A stretch of 64,000 nucleotides of DNA from Kangiella sp. TOML190. GTDB taxonomy: Bacteria > Pseudomonadota > Gammaproteobacteria > Enterobacterales > Kangiellaceae. The notes beneath the pieces are model-generated. The model was given only the letters and a program-made list of their open reading frames with translations, was not told the origin of the DNA and searched no databases. The stretch covers positions 186,001 through 250,000 of the forward strand of contig NZ_BQYL01000001.1 of the NCBI RefSeq assembly GCF_023706045.1. The letters are read 5' to 3'. A program made the translations under genes and the position numbers. Numbering within the stretch: the first letter of the stretch is position 1; each line of letters opens with the position of its first letter. Positions 62,658-64,000 of the stretch are shown piece by piece.

Positions 62658-64000
62658 TTATTGGGTCACTTTACCATGACACTGTTTAAATTTTTTGCCT
62701 GAGCCGCAAGGGCAAGGTTCATTACGCCCCACTTTAGGCTGCTCTCGAACAAAAGTTTCCGCCTGCTTAGCGACCGTTTCTTCTTGCGGCATTGCCGAAG
62801 CCGAGTCGTGCTCAAAGTTCATGTTTTGCTGGGATGAAGTACGCTCCATCGCTTCAACTTCTTCCGGCATTTGGAACTGAACTTTCGATAAAACCGTCAC
62901 CACATCATTTTTCAAACGATCCAGCATATAAGAGAATAATTCAAACGCCTCACGCTTATATTCCTGCTTAGGATTTTTCTGCGCGTGACTACGCATCCAA
63001 ATACCTTGGCGAAGGTGATCCATGTTAGCTAAATGCTCTTTCCAGTGCATATCCAAGTGTTGTAGCATCACCTGCTTTTCCAAAGTGCGCATTAATTCTG
63101 GCTGCGGCAAGTTAGATTCTTTGGCTTGGTAAGCCGCTTGAATTTCTGCATAAATCTTTTCACGCAAACCATCTTCATCCAGATTGTCGTCATTATCGAG
63201 CCAAGTTTTGACTGGTAAATCAATCGCAAAATCTTGTTGCAAACGTTCTTCCAACGCAGGAATTTCCCACATATCTTCGATCGATTGACGCGGAATATAT
63301 TCACTAATGGTGTCATTGATCACATCTTCACGCATCGCCACTATCGTTTCAGATATGTCGTCCAGTTCCATCAAGTCATTACGTTGCTCGTAAATCACGC
63401 GGCGTTGATCGTTGGCCACATCATCATATTCCAACAAGTTTTTGCGGATCTCAAAGTTGCGCTGCTCGACCTTGCGTTGCGCATTTTCAATTGCTCTTGA
63501 GACCATTCGGTGCTCCAACGCTTCACCTTCTTCCCAGCCTAAGCGCTGCATCATCATGCCCAGACGCTCAGAGGCGAAAATTCGCATTAAGTCATCTTCA
63601 AGCGACAAATAGAAACGGCTCATACCAGGATCACCTTGACGACCTGAACGACCACGCAGCTGGTTATCGATCCGGCGAGATTCATGTCGCTCAGTACCGA
63701 TAATTGCCAAGCCACCAGCCTCTAAAACTTTTTGATGACGCTCTTTCCACTGCGCATTAGCAGTTTCAATTTGGCTTTCTTTTGGATTTTCGCCCAAAGC
63801 CTCAATATCCGCTTTTAAATTACCACCGAGCACGATATCAGTACCACGACCAGCCATGTTGGTCGCGATGGTCACGGTACCTGGACGACCTGCTTGAGCG
63901 ATGATTTCCGCTTCTTTTTGGTGGAATTTAGCGTTAAGTACATTGTGTTTGATTTTTGCTTGCGTGAGCTCATTGGAGATTAACTCTGATGACTCGATCG
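62658..64000 (-). CDS. secA: Preprotein translocase ATPase SecA, C-terminal part (cut by window edge)
   Basis: The last 447 residues of SecA, the motor of the Sec translocase. The frame is open to the right edge. Visible parts: the end of helicase domain 2 with [17 protein letters not shown] and [25 protein letters not shown], the helical scaffold and wing domain, and the C-terminal zinc tail [14 protein letters not shown] that binds SecB and lipids. The catalytic P-loop is outside the window. Orientation towards mutT is the common order. Confidence 0.97.
   Translation of the reverse strand, partial: IESSELISNELTQAKIKHNVLNAKFHQKEAEIIAQAGRPGTVTIATNMAGRGTDIVLGGNLKADIEALGENPKESQIETANAQWKERHQKVLEAGGLAIIGTERHESRRIDNQLRGRSGRQGDPGMSRFYLSLEDDLMRIFASERLGMMMQRLGWEEGEALEHRMVSRAIENAQRKVEQRNFEIRKNLLEYDDVANDQRRVIYEQRNDLMELDDISETIVAMREDVINDTISEYIPRQSIEDMWEIPALEERLQQDFAIDLPVKTWLDNDDNLDEDGLREKIYAEIQAAYQAKESNLPQPELMRTLEKQVMLQHLDMHWKEHLANMDHLRQGIWMRSHAQKNPKQEYKREAFELFSYMLDRLKNDVVTVLSKVQFQMPEEVEAMERTSSQQNMNFEHDSASAMPQEETVAKQAETFVREQPKVGRNEPCPCGSGKKFKQCHGKVTQ

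Overview
The window reads as a chromosomal segment of a gammaproteobacterium. Two conserved gene orders support this: ampD-ampE facing nadC-pilA-pilB-pilC-pilD-coaE-zapD-yacG-(mutT, secA), and aceE-aceF-lpdA. AT-leaning genes and a heavy load of secreted peptidases (S9 twice, DUF885, S8, M13) plus a POT peptide importer fit a peptide-eating marine bacterium, perhaps Kangiellaceae or a relative; that placement is inference. No tRNA, rRNA, CRISPR array, prophage or insertion sequence was seen.

Layout. 1-4.4 kb: an S9 peptidase cut by the left edge, a PaiB-like flavoprotein, a small membrane protein, a hotdog-fold protein and a DUF885 lipoprotein. 4.4-12.6 kb: a minus-strand run of AlkB-like dioxygenase, AcuI/YhdH oxidoreductase, an AddB-like nuclease, an AddA/RecB-like helicase-nuclease and a GNAT enzyme; the core is DNA repair. 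12.7-17.6 kb: POT transporter, rlmM (frameshifted) with queF, an EF-hand protein and a methyltransferase. 17.6-24.6 kb: a mostly empty stretch, a Cys-rich secreted repeat protein, a gene remnant, and a 1,764-residue subtilase ending in a GlyGly-CTERM-like tail. 24.6-28.2 kb: MipA/OmpV porin-like protein, DUF3019 protein, response regulator and histidine kinase, with tandem operator-like boxes in front. 28.2-36.4 kb: SpmA-SpmB-like membrane protein, AlkA-like glycosylase, ttcA, thioesterase, LpxR-like protein, M13 peptidase and a PQQ-dehydrogenase-like propeller. 36.4-41.3 kb: a tandem duplication of a membrane-anchored TPR protein, the second copy broken by one missing base. 41.4-45.8 kb: DPP-IV-like peptidase, EamA transporter, DUF1772 protein and a LEA-type lipoprotein. 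45.8-54.4 kb: a repeat-rich spacer, the pyruvate dehydrogenase operon, and ampE/ampD. 54.4-64 kb: nadC, the type IV pilus core operon with housekeeping neighbours, mutT, and the 3' part of secA, cut by the right edge.

The most unusual signal is a family of three imperfect palindromes of about 120 bp (1647-1765, 46225-46346, 47916-48035). Each begins at or over the stop codon of a gene, in the same orientation to that gene. They share a central core of the type TCATTTACTRGAGTAAA, but their paired arms differ from copy to copy and stay self-complementary. Other points worth a look are the 10-bp-phased TTGTACGA boxes next to a two-component system, the duplicated TPR gene with its duplicated promoter, the rlmM frameshift at a T6 run, and the duplicated 20-bp palindromic motif upstream of aceE.
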